A stretch of DNA of 64,000 nucleotides from Argopecten irradians (lineage: Eukaryota > Mollusca > Bivalvia > Pectinida > Pectinidae), in NCBI RefSeq assembly GCF_041381155.1, contig NC_091142.1:36691604-36755603 (forward strand), read 5' to 3'. This document shows positions 25,165 through 33,894 of the stretch, piece by piece. A program made the translations under genes and the position numbers. The notes under the pieces were generated by a model. The model did not search any database. It was not told the origin of the DNA and worked only from the letters and a program-made list of their open reading frames with translations. Every line of letters starts with the position of its first letter. Positions within the stretch are counted from its first letter, which is position 1.

Positions 25165-25701
25165 ATGGTCTTATAGTTCTCATCATATATCCAAAACAAC
25201 CTTGCAAATTCACATGTCAGATTGATTATCTGGCTTAAATAGTTTTCTTTTTAAACTTCCAGAAAAAAAAGAACAAAAATTGCTGGCTGCAACTAATTTT
25301 ATGTTTTACACAGCTAATAATGTGCTTTTAAAATAACTAATAAATATGTATCTACCCTTTGCAGGTTTTTTCTCAATCTGGGTATTCATCATGCCCATCA
25401 TCATGGCATTTTGTGCAAACATTGGATTTCGCATGGCTGCCTCAAAATTGAAAGCTTGGTTGAACATTTCCATTGGTAGGTTAGCAGCCATGACAGGTAG
25501 ACTATTCATCCCATTAGGAGTTGGAACATCCCCATTTGACTGCATATCAGTCACAGGTCCCACCCCTGCTTCTTGATTGGCTTGTCCTGGGAATGGCCCA
25601 CCTCTTGATCCCATGGATTGGTTTAGGTCAAGGTTGGGCCTGCCTCCTCCAGAATTTCCAGCAGGCCATGCAGGATTAGGAGGAGGGAAATAGTCATCCA
25701 T
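9221..25701 (-). CDS. CENPJ: CENPJ / CPAP / SAS-4 centriole assembly protein, 24 exons
   Basis: Builds centrioles: the family binds tubulin and links microtubules to the procentriole. Coding exons in mRNA order: 25701-25356, 25051-24854, 24673-24516, 24195-23893, 23593-23324, 23068-23020, 22518-22463, 22282-22058, 21687-21328, 20934-20791, 20419-20349, 20078-19039, 18869-18763, 18291-18139, 17752-17649, 16125-16032, 15765-15592, 15088-14971, 13835-13355, 11946-11805, 11378-11238, 10652-10579, 10199-10004, 9349-9221. They sum to 5133 nt (1710 aa plus stop) with GT-AG and matching phase at every junction. Landmarks: Gln/Met-rich coiled coil about 116-180; tubulin-binding PN2-3 region about 442-490 with [10 protein letters not shown] and [33 protein letters not shown] about 659-680; acidic, Ser-rich exon about 727-1073; long coiled coil about 1110-1284 with [15 protein letters not shown] and FEKYQKA; C-terminal TCP10/G-box beta repeats about 1532-1705 with [18 protein letters not shown] and [12 protein letters not shown]. 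It is longer than human CPAP (1338 aa), mainly in the N-terminus and linkers. The start is the first ATG of the opening exon; 5' UTR exons were not resolved. Confidence 0.96.
9719..10036 (-). repeat. 56-bp tandem array copied from a CENPJ exon/intron boundary
   Basis: The 3' end of the penultimate coding exon (ending CATGAATATAAG) and the first bases of its intron (GTAGG) form one end of a 56 bp unit repeated into the intron. Donor-like AAG|GTAGG junctions occur at GT positions 10003-10002 (the one that keeps frame), 9947-9946, 9891-9890, 9835-9834 and 9742-9741, with one partial unit between the last two. Reading past the first donor gives GTA GGG ATC TAG, so use of any later copy would end the protein about three residues on and remove the final 42 residues of the G-box domain. 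Confidence 0.9.
12028..12233 (-). mobile_element. tRNA-derived SINE, family A, copy 2
   Basis: Minus-strand copy of the SINE at 5284-5505, inside a CENPJ intron. Shared words in the same order on the minus strand: AGTGGTGATGATGTCCC in the head, AGCCCTCCACCTCTAGGTCA, GATTCAAAACCCA at the B-box position, GGGCAGTT, TGATGGTTTTCTCC and AAAATGACC near the tail. It lies antisense to nothing and sense to CENPJ. Confidence 0.75.
12332..13184. mobile_element. Long-TIR MITE in CENPJ intron
   Basis: About 850 bp with long imperfect inverted ends. The left end is AGGGCTGTTCCAGTAAAACA, then a G-run and GGCACTTTGAAATTC. The right end is AAAGTGCCTTCCCTGG, then GTTTTGCTGGAACAGCCCT. Sub-terminal repeats of AGACCCACC..AGAAGTGATTTT occur inside both ends. 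The outer dinucleotide is TA on both sides, compatible with a TA target duplication. No transposase is encoded. Confidence 0.75.
13949..14741. mobile_element. Element with 157-bp central tandem array, CENPJ intron
   Basis: Begins ACAAGAGGCCCAGAGGACC..CGCTCACCT and ends with the hairpin CACCGGCCCTTCGGGCC followed by AGGTGAGCTA, so the CTCACCT word is inverted between the ends. In between are about three and a half units of a 157 bp repeat (marker TTTCTGGCCAAATTTGG at about 14139, 14296, 14453 and 14610, with GGCCCCRCCCCTCCTGCCCC in each). GACGGACGGACGACGGACGC precedes the right end. It has the same architecture as the composite elements at 2.9 and 33.9 kb but different sequence. An isolated left end of this family (AGAGGCCCATTTGGCCTGTA) appears at about 54538. 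Confidence 0.8.
15848..16022. repeat. 58-bp tandem repeat, CENPJ intron
   Basis: Three copies of a 58 bp unit (marker CTGCTTTGATTCTCAGCCTC at 15849, 15907 and 15965). The array stops within about 10 bp of the 5' splice site of the exon at 16032-16125 but does not include it, unlike the arrays at 9.7-10.0 and 21.9-22.1 kb. Confidence 0.9.
16846..17576. mobile_element. Element with ~171-bp tandem array, CENPJ intron
   Basis: Four diverged units of about 170 bp (marker GATATTTTCAGCAATGTTTC near 16846, 17015, 17185 and 17356; each also has ACTAGACCATAAG and GTTATGCTCCGGAAA). The right end is GACAGACGGACGGAACCC, then CCCCTGCC..GGGCGGGGG, a weak hairpin. The left limit is uncertain; ATCCCCCACCAATGG near 16620 could be it. 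It matches the family pattern of bivalve non-autonomous elements with internal arrays. Confidence 0.7.
21929..22084 (-). repeat. 39-bp tandem array containing a CENPJ splice donor
   Basis: Four copies of a 39 bp unit, each holding the exon end (TCTCCACGGGGAAAAACCAAG or a close variant) and the intron start GTAAATTGAATTG. Donor GT pairs sit at 22057-22056 (keeps frame), 22018-22017, 21979-21978 and 21940-21939, spaced exactly 39 bp. The unit is 13 codons long, but reading through the first donor gives GTA AAT TGA, so use of any later donor would stop the protein two residues after residue 535, leaving an N-terminal fragment that still holds the tubulin-binding region. Confidence 0.92.
25131..25162. 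repeat. (AT)n microsatellite
   Basis: Uninterrupted TA/AT run in the first CENPJ coding intron. Confidence 0.9.
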
Positions 25702-26185
25702 GTTTTGAGAAAGGATTTACATTTAGTCTTCTTTGAAGAGCACACTCAAGTTTGTAGACAAAAAAAATTAACTGACTGAAAAGAAGACAAAAATGAAGGT
25801 CAATAAAGAATCCAGATATTTTTCAACTGATTTCATGGTATGGATCCATCAAAGTTTAATACTTTTAAGACAAGTTTAAGACAAACCCAATAAATACTCT
25901 AATCGAGCACGCTTGAGTATGTTGCGGTTTTTATTGAAGTTTCATAAAGTTTAATACTGTATTCATCAAAATTTGTGCCCCTCCTCCCACTGCCTCCTCC
26001 TATAAGCGCCCCTCCACTTTTCTTGAGAGGGAGTTGGAAGTTTTATAGCTAGTTGTATCCCATATCACATGAACGTGGGAGTCTTTTACATGCAAATCAA
26101 GACAAAATAATGGTTCTCAAAGGTTGAAAGGTGTATATATATGCATATTTAATGTAATAGAAATTCTTTTAGTATCAGTATTCGA

Positions 26186-26317
26186 AGTCAGCTGGACTTG
26201 AACCCACGAATCCAGACTTAATCTTGTCCGACGCTATACCGACTGAGCTAAAGGGAAATTCCCCCTGGTGCGAAGCTAGAAGGCAACAGTATCACTCTGT
26301 GCAATGAAAACCTGCTA
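26186..26317 (-). mobile_element. tRNA-derived SINE, family B, copy 1
   Basis: On the minus strand: GTAGCAGGTTTTCATTG, TTGCCTTCTAGCTTCG, then a tRNA-like core with A box TTTAGCTCAGTCGGTATAGC, an anticodon-arm-like stretch and B box GTGGGTTCAAGTCCAG. It shares its 5' extension and core with copies at 28335 and 28588, so it is a SINE and not a tRNA gene. Confidence 0.7.
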
Positions 26318-26654
26318 CACAATATCAATTTATGATGTAATTTAATATTGTCATCTCCACTCAATATCAAACAAGGCAGACATGCGAGTAACTCTATTGC
26401 AGGTTTTGCGGCATGGCTTCAAATAACATATTTTGTAATTACTGCAAGCTTTCTCATTTTCAGAATTTCTGTACAATTGTCAGCATACCCAGAGGATCAA
26501 TATGATAAATGAATAATGTGGTATTAGAACATGTGACCTGCACATGCTATACCGATTTAGCTACTTGACCCAGAATTTGGCATGGCTAACCAGAAATTGA
26601 CAAAAAGAGTGAATATCAAAATGCAACGGTGCTTTTACCACGTTGGGGACAGTC

Positions 26655-27360
26655 ACACTACCGTATATGCAGGATAGTCCTGCATTTGAGTAATAGACCT
26701 GTATTTGAGGGATAATTTTGTCACAGGGACCTGGCACGAAAATTTTTTAACCAACAGTATATATATATATATTATAGTATATGTATACTGTTAGTAAAAA
26801 AAATTGTGCCAGGTCCCTGTGAATTCTGTTACGCAAATGCAGGAGTCTGTGAAATGAAAATGGATAAAGTTGTTTTAAAAATTAGTACCAAAAATGGGCG
26901 TCATAATTTTCCGATAGCTCTATAACTGATTGAAGACTTTATGTTTCCGTGTATGAACTATCGAATTCTATTATCTCACTTTGTAATAAAGTGACAATTT
27001 AGGTGCTCTCCATAGACTACACTCACTGTGTATAGCCATCAGGGAAATTTAGTACAAATGTCAGGGTTGATTGACTTTTACCTGTGTTCTTTTTTAGCCC
27101 CATAGTAAGCAATAGAGGTGATTTTGTTTGTTGTTTTCACAAACATTTAGGTAATGAAACTTGTTTCCATTTCAGTAATAATGTGGAAAGTTGTGTAAGT
27201 GATGATGCCATGTAAAAATTATGATACCCTTTTTTGATAACATTGTATAAAACAACTTTATCAGTTTTCATTTCACAGAATCCTGCATTTGCGTAACAAA
27301 ATTATTCCTCAAATACAGCACTGTTACTCAAATGCAGGACTATCCTGCATACATGCAGTT
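26655..27360. mobile_element. Nested foldback element
   Basis: Outer inverted repeats: ATGCAGGATAGTCCTGCATT at 26659 and its complement ending at about 27357. A second inner pair matches 26823-26880 (GTTACGCAAATGCAGGAGTC, AAATGAAAATGGATAAAGTTG) with 27245-27300. Inside the left arm, 26716-26822 is itself a hairpin (CACAGGGACCTGGCACGAAA and its complement around a TA-rich loop), which looks like a second, smaller foldback inserted there. No coding sequence. Confidence 0.7.
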
Positions 27361-27689
27361 TTAGAGAATGTGTATTTGCTATTCCACTGACAGTGCACTA
27401 TTATTATATAGTCTAAAATAAATTAGAATCAAATAGAAATCAATTTAATCTGATTTTACCTATATCAACAAACAGAATAGCACGAAATCGAAAAAATAAC
27501 TTTTTTTTACGTAAGAAAATGAATCCAAATCTAAAATCAAAACATCTGACATGTGCGCCAACTCAAAACAAGCTGTTGCATGCAAGTCAGTTGTATATGT
27601 CAGATCGAAGAAATTAGGAGCTGCACCTCGAAGAAAACTGTGTCTGTTCTTCCACAGCTTCACATTTCTCAATATGGCTGGACAGTATC

Positions 27690-27890
27690 TCGAATATTGT
27701 TGAAAATGAAAAGATATGAAGGTCGTATCCTGCGTTACCCCATTGCTTGTTTACAAATGTCCGCCATTTTCTGTAAAAAGTTTTGGCTAGCGAGATTTGG
27801 CGAGATATTGTAGTAACCGCATCCCTTACAAGCGCATCAAAGATCTGGATAGTAAGCACGTTTCTGACACAGATGTCAGACAGGTATAAT
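27690..27890. promoter_or_regulatory. Possible shared promoter region
   Basis: CENPJ (minus) and the gene at 29.2 kb (plus) diverge from this interval, which is the least repeat-like and most CG-containing part of the 3.4 kb between them. It holds CCGCCATTTTC at 27761-27771, like a YY1 site, and GACAG|GTATAA at about 27882-27893, a possible donor for a 5' untranslated exon of the plus gene (that gene has an acceptor at 29094). Inference only; no TATA box or transcript evidence. Confidence 0.25.
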
Positions 27891-28334
27891 ACCTCTGCAC
27901 TGAGGCAGTGAAACTTCATTATAAAGGATGGAATACCACCTCTACTCGCTATTTACTGGTAGGCATGAAATATATTTTGTAATTAAAACAATGGGATAAT
28001 ATTCCTGGCATCGATTAACTTATATATTTCGTGTCGGGCAATGCAGAGGATGAAGGCTTATCAAGTTTTGTGCCAAAAATGACCTTATTTGATAGGCCTA
28101 TTTTACAACAGATCTTTTGGATGGAAATTTGTTTATAGGATTTTTATCTAGCCAGTTGGTATAATGCCATTGTTGTCAATCCATAGCAGACATTTTTAAC
28201 TCTAAATAACTAAGAAGTTTGCCTGAGTGATGGATAATCCATATTATTTCCATCTATGAACTTGACTTGGTGTATACTGTATCTGGAAAAAATATCTTAC
28301 TCTAAGCACCTCGTTCATAATGATGAGTAATATG

Positions 28335-28475
28335 TAGCAGGTTTTAATTGTAGATAGTGATACGTTGGCCTTCTAGCTTCATGCTAGGAGGAATTTCCAT
28401 TTAGCTCAGTCGGAGTGGCGGACTAGAAAGCCCGGGGTCGCGGTTTGAGCCCAGCTAGCGACACACACTGTACTG
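28335..28475 (+). mobile_element. tRNA-derived SINE, family B, copy 2
   Basis: GTAGCAGGTTTTAATTG, GGCCTTCTAGCTTCATGC, then the core GGAATTTCCATTTAGCTCAG and the B-box-like GCGGTTTGAGCCCAGC. Same order as the minus-strand copy at 26.2 kb. The 120 bp that follow it do not match the other copies. Confidence 0.7.
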
Positions 28476-28587
28476 TTACATTTGGTGCCATAGACCACTC
28501 CAAGTGGAAGTATTGGAAGCTTCCTTGGAGATAGAACCAGGGCTTGTCTGTGTTTCGGGGGCGAACACATTTGAAAGGGGAAGTAGT

Positions 28588-28700
28588 GTAGCAGAATTGT
28601 AAATAGTGATACTAGCTTCATGCTAGGAGGAATTTCCCATAAGCTCAGTCGGTAGAGCGGCAGACCAGTAAGTCCGGAACCCAGCTAGTAGCACACTACT
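28588..28700 (+). mobile_element. tRNA-derived SINE, family B, copy 3
   Basis: GTAGCAGAATTGTAAATAG, CTAGCTTCATGCTAGGAGG, AATTTCCCATAAGCTCAGTC, GGTAGAGCGG and a shortened B-box region GTCCGGAACCCAGCTAG. It is in direct orientation 253 bp after copy 2, which suggests a local duplication or serial insertion. Confidence 0.65.
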
Positions 28701-29203
28701 CTCAGCCTGTTACATTACATATATATAAGATAGGTCACTTCTATTTATATACATTGTGCAGAAGAAGCATGCTCTAGCTGTCGGTTGATTACCATATTTT
28801 ACACTATATACAAACAACACCAACCCACTTTTTTACGGTACACATTGTAAATAGAAATGGAAATTTTAAAAGATGGTTAAGATTTTAAATATCCATGCTA
28901 AATTTTACTTTGTGTATTCAGGAATCAACCCTGTAACCTACAAATCTATTGATGAAATGATTGTTTCTATTGCAGTTCAGATTGCTATGAATTTATAGAG
29001 TTTTGACAGATGGAGTCCAACCTATACTGATAATGTTTAGATAAAAACGTATATTTTATTCTGAAATCATGTGTATATTTTTCATTTTTCACAGTGACAT
29101 GGATGCGGTTATGAAGTTTGGTGCTTGTACCCCCTGTACCTGGAAAATCATTACAGATGTTAACACCTATATTCTTAGAATTTGGTTGGGATATTTATAA
29201 AGG

Positions 29204-31786
29204 ATGTCACAGGTCCTCATTTATGTCAGGGGAGACCACTCTGTTGAGGAATATTGTTTTTTCTCGCGAGAATTGTCTCCCGTTTTAATCGACTACAAGG
29301 AAGTTGGCCTAACACTCGTGTATGATACAATCACAAAACATACTCATCTGTGCCTGATTAAACTTGATCCAAATTCACAACACATGATCAGTAAAAACCA
29401 AAGAAAAGAATCTTTCAACAAAAACAACAAATCACAATGTACAAGTACAAAGCCAAAGAAAAATGTTAACAATAATGAGAATTGTGAAAGTTCTGACAAT
29501 GATGAGGTTTCCTGTGCAATTAATTTGCTGACTTTCTCGGATATAGTTCCTGTAAAAGAAGCCATTTTAGAATTGGATGCCCATCTTGTGTCGTGTATAT
29601 GCTCAGAGTTAAAAAGATCATGGATATTTAGGAGAAGGTTTTTGAAATTTGTTGCAAGAAACTTTGGATTTAAAGCTTTTGAAGTGCCGAATTCCGTGAA
29701 TGCCTCTCAAATTTTTGAATTCTTTGATTCTGTTGTGGTTGTGCCTTATGTAGTGAAATTAGTTTTGCTGTACCCAAGACAGAAGATAGATTATGCTTGG
29801 TAAGTAATCTGTATCCAAGGCAGAAGATAGCTTATAATGCTTTGTAAGTAAATCTGTACAAATACAGGTATAAGCAATCTGTTCCCAAGACAGATAATTG
29901 AACATGTTTTGGTAAATAAATCTTAATCCAAGGCAGCTAGATTATGCTACTAAGAGTTCACATATGTAAATAAAAATGTATTTCTCTCAATGTTGTGGAT
30001 AAAATTTCATTCCAAATGTGTAACTTACAGACTTAATGTATTTTATTTTTCAAATTAGGGGGAGATAATCTTACAATAAAATTTATCTACAATAGAAATA
30101 TATTTTATTTTGCACAAGGATAGGTTTTAAATGTATGTGATGTTTATTGTTTTCCAGGAATTATAGGATAGGGGATCAGATAACAAGGAGAGCGATGCTT
30201 GATGATGCCATGAACTGGCTGTCAACTCTAGGGGGAGGTTACTCTTCGCTGGGCGACTACTTCCAACATCATGCAAGTATCTGTCTATAGCTACAGTCTC
30301 TAAGAAAGTTAAAGATCCAGGTTTTGTTAACGTACTGAAATACAAATTTCCATTAAACTTTTGTGCGATTTTTAAATCAAGTTGCTTTTTGCCAACTTAG
30401 ACTGAAAATATTTAACTGATCAGTCTCAAATGATCCGTCTTATTTGACTGATCTGTCTTAAATAATCGATCTAAAATATTTAACTGATCCATCTAGAACA
30501 ACTGAAAACATTAAACTGATCGTCTTAAAGTTAAATGATCGATCTAAAATATTTAACTGATCCGTCTTAAATGATCCGTCAAAAATATTTAACTGATCCG
30601 TCTTAAATATTTAACTGATCCGTCTTAAATGATCCATCTAAAATATCTAACTGATCTGTCTTAAATGATCCGTCTAAAATAGTTAACTGATCCGTCTTAA
30701 ATGATTCGTCTAAAATATTTATCTGATCCGTCATAAATGATTCATCTAAAATATTTAACTGATCCATCTAGAGCAACTGGTTTGCCCATAGTCAGTATTA
30801 TGTGACCGGATGGGGCATGCTTGTACTGTATTTGATGGCATTTTTCAGTGAGTTAGCATCATAAAAGGAGCAAGTTCCACTAAAACAAAAAGCCACAACA
30901 CGAATATACTGTGGTCTTCTAAAACATACATGCACTTCACTCAATAAATGTATATTTCTAGAGTCTTATTGTAACTTAGAGGTGGAGAGAACCACTTGGG
31001 TATGCTTTAAACATGTGTTTATTGTTTGATCTATGTTGTGTTTTAGGCAGAAGTGGCGGGGCGGATCTCGTTGCAGCAGCTGAAGCTATCAGAACAAATG
31101 GGAGATCCCTTAATGAGTGTTCGGTGTAGACTTTTCTATGCTCAAAGCCTAATGCAGAGAGGCTACATCAAACAATGCAAAACAATTATCAGGTAAATAG
31201 AATATATTGGGTCATTTCCTCCAAACTATCAGGTAATGGTGTATAGAGAAGTTTTGCCAAATACATATACATTACAATGTAGTAATGATTATGTACAAAA
31301 TGCTAAATATTTTTTTGCCGATACATCTGTAAAACTGTGTAATAATGTACAAATGCTTTGTTTTTTACAATCTAACAATATTTTTGTACATTTTTTTTAC
31401 TTCTGTAGTTCTTGTACACCTATCACGGGGATATATGATGTAACAGTGGCTTTGAAGCATGTTATACACAGTATTCATTTTTCCTCGATTGTCTTGTTAT
31501 ATGACATGGTCCTGTGGGTAAGATCAAACTGGTGCAGGCTTCTACAACAGAAATCCAAAAAGAATTGAAAAGTTTGAAAGTGGAATGTTTTGCTGTGTAT
31601 AAATATTTTGATTAATGTGTGTGTAGCAACAGTACCATATATTTCTGCCCCGTTTCATTTGTTTACAGGGCCCAAAGATACTTCTGCAAGTCTTTGCTCG
31701 TCTCTGACGATAAAGTTCTAGCTTTGTACAAGTCCTTGAAATGGAGATTAAGACATCTGAATGACCTTTCCATCACTACCTCCTGA
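29204..31786 (+). CDS. Conserved-looking protein of unknown function, 4 exons
   Basis: Coding exons 29204-29799, 30158-30276, 31051-31192 and 31669-31786: 975 nt, 324 residues, all junctions GT-AG and in phase. I do not recognise the family. Residues about 60-105 are Lys/Asn/Ser-rich and probably disordered, with an acidic SSDNDEVS stretch. From about 110 it is well ordered and helical: hydrophobic and basic (SELKRSWIFRRRFLKFVA), then residues about 200-320 with a TPR-like character (DDAMNWLSTLGGGYSSLGDY, ISLQQLKLSEQMGDPLMSVR, YAQSLMQRGYIKQCKTIIR). No signal peptide or membrane segment, so probably intracellular. The third-exon acceptor is the second of two nearby AGs; only that one keeps frame. 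Upstream, an acceptor at 29091-29094 opens the exon, and an ATG at 29099 reads 33 codons in the same frame (MDAVMKFGACTPCTW..WLGYL) before TAA at 29198-29200 and one more codon. The native start may therefore be 29099 and the TAA an error or polymorphism. Confidence 0.85.
30400..30775 (+). repeat. ~36-bp degenerate tandem repeat
   Basis: About ten degenerate copies of a unit built from TTAACTGATCCGTCTTAAAT and GATCCGTCTAAAATAT, in the second intron of the gene at 29.2-31.8 kb. Unit length varies because sub-units drop out. Confidence 0.85.
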
Positions 31787-32089
31787 CCTCTGGAATGGGA
31801 CTATGGGACAGATAGTTGTACTGTATAGTCATTTCATTTTGTGGGGAGAACATTTTGCAATCTTCATTTGCGCATTTATGAATTTCTAACTTTCAGCTTT
31901 ACAGGCCAGTCTTTCTTCATTATTCACAGATATTCAAGCGGAAATTTACTTGTTCGCAGATGTAGCAAGATTAACCCCTGTAAATAAAAACAACTATACA
32001 GTCATCTTTTTAATTTATGAAAAGGAAAAAAAACTTCTGTGATAAATCATTTTTCAAGTCTATAATTTGTACTTTTCTTTGTGTTTTGC

Positions 32090-32095
32090 AATAAA
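32090..32095 (+). terminator. Polyadenylation signal AATAAA
   Basis: Canonical AATAAA about 300 bp after the TGA at 31784-31786, followed by a T-rich stretch (TTGTTCTTCACTATATTTTG). It fits the 3' end of the plus-strand gene. Not verified by transcript data. Confidence 0.55.
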
Positions 32096-32749
32096 TTGTA
32101 ATACAGTGTAGTGATTTGTTCTTCACTATATTTTGCTTTAGTTGACTAAACATGTTCTGATATCGACGTTATTGCCCCTGAAACCTAGCAATCTTTTGAC
32201 TTATTACCGGTGATGGTAGCTGCCAAAGAAATTTCCATATGGAGAAGTTGTCTCAGAAAAAATCTCGTGTTTATTTGTATTTTGCCAAATGTTATTGTTT
32301 ACGTTCGTCTGTCATCCTCGATATTTCAGGAATTATTATCACTGTTGTTTACCCACCGATGGAATATGTCAAATCAAAACTGAAGGCTCTTTGTTTAAGC
32401 ATTTAGTTTGGTTATTTGTCGAAAAATAATCACTGATCCATTGTAACAAGAAAAACTCTTACACAATGTCTTTGGTCTTTGGCCTCAGGTAATAGTTCCC
32501 AGACTCACCTAGGCCCTTACCTGCTACCTTTGGCCAGTGGTTTGCGAAATAGGACTGACATTGAGATTTTTACTGAGACAATTCAGGAACATCCTTGATA
32601 CTAAGGCATAGTAAAACTGAAGGCAGTTCAGGAACAAAAAATAACCAAACACAGGCACGCAGGGACTCCCTTTGAAGATTTAATGAGAATGATGCCCAAC
32701 TTCAAAGTCATGCAATGTAAACTGCTATATGATGCTTTTGATGTATATC

Positions 32750-33540
32750 TGATTTAGGGCCCTAGTTGTACATGGTGCAGTTTAGGAACGAACGGTTAAC
32801 AAGATGGCTGACAGGCCACTATCTTGGATTTTAATAGTTAATTCTTGTTACCACAATTGCTTAGAAAGTGCTGAAGGGATCTATCTCAAATTTTTTAGAT
32901 AGGCTCCCCTAGGGCACTAGTTGTGCATATAGTATTTTAGGACCGATCAGTTATAAGATGGACGGTAGCCCGCCATCTTGGATTGTGATAGTTAGTTCTT
33001 TTTACCACTATTTCTAAAAAAGCACTGAAGGGATCTGTCTCAAATTTCTTACGTATACTCCCCTATATAAGGCCCTAGTTGTGCATATTGCATTTTGGGA
33101 CCAATTGGTTGAGTTTAAACTAATCTATTGCAAACAAATTTTACAATGGGATCAGGCACAAGTTATTACAACTTGTTAAAGCCCTCTCCCAAAATTGGTT
33201 TGCATTATGGCCGCCATCTTGGATTTTGTTAGTTGAAGATTGTTACCCCTATTTCTCAGAAAGTACTGAATGATCTGTCTCAAGTTTCATGTGCATGTTT
33301 CCCTAGGGCCCTAGATGTGCACATTGCATTTTGGGACCGATCAGTGACCAAGATGGTCAACAGGCCGCCATCTTATATTTTGATAGTTGAAGTTTGTTAC
33401 CGCTTTTTCTCAGAAAGCACTGAAGCGTTCTGTCTCAAATTTTATATGAGGTATGTTTGGAAAGCAGAGAAAAGATCCTCTTCACCTTGTCAGACATAGA
33501 TCATTCTTTGGTGGGCACCAAGATCTCTTCAGGATCTCTT
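32750..33540. mobile_element. Element with ~160-bp tandem array
   Basis: Four diverged units, each with AAGATGG, CGCCATCTTGGATTTTG, a CTCAGAAAGYACTGAA block, GATCTGTCTCAAATTT and GGCCCTAGTTGTGCATATTG. After the last unit come CACCTTGTCAGACATAGATC and GGTGGGCACCAAGATC. It is again the array-in-element architecture, with a sequence unrelated to its neighbours. No coding capacity; the 88-codon frame at 33233-33499 is repeat-derived. Confidence 0.7.
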
Positions 33541-33894
33541 GTTTTATCTAAGGCTCTATTAAAAATATAATTTGCCGATAGAAGGAAGCATAAAAACATA
33601 ACAGCATATAAGGTAACAGGAATTTTTAATATTTCAAAATCTTCCAAGACGGCTATGCTTCAATTGAATGAAACATAAAAAAATGCATAAAAAGCTAGAC
33701 TCAATTCTTTTATTCCTCAAAAATGAGATTCGCAAAGTTAGATTAGAAACAAGATTAACAAGAAATTGTCAAAAATTATAACAAGATATTGAAGAATTTA
33801 CCAACTTTAATCACAGTAGATATTTCCTGTACGAGTTACCTCCCTTTGGGAAACTTTGTAAATGTGGGAAAATAATTTAAATTATTTTTGTTTT

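Noticed and set aside
26190-26257. Possible tRNA gene on the minus strand
   Set aside because: A and B boxes are present, but the arms do not pair properly and the same core with the same 5' extension recurs at 28.4 and 28.6 kb, so it is a SINE.
27614-27919. 101-codon minus-strand frame between the divergent genes
   Set aside because: It overlaps a likely promoter region, has no known domain and does not splice in frame to CENPJ as far as I can see.
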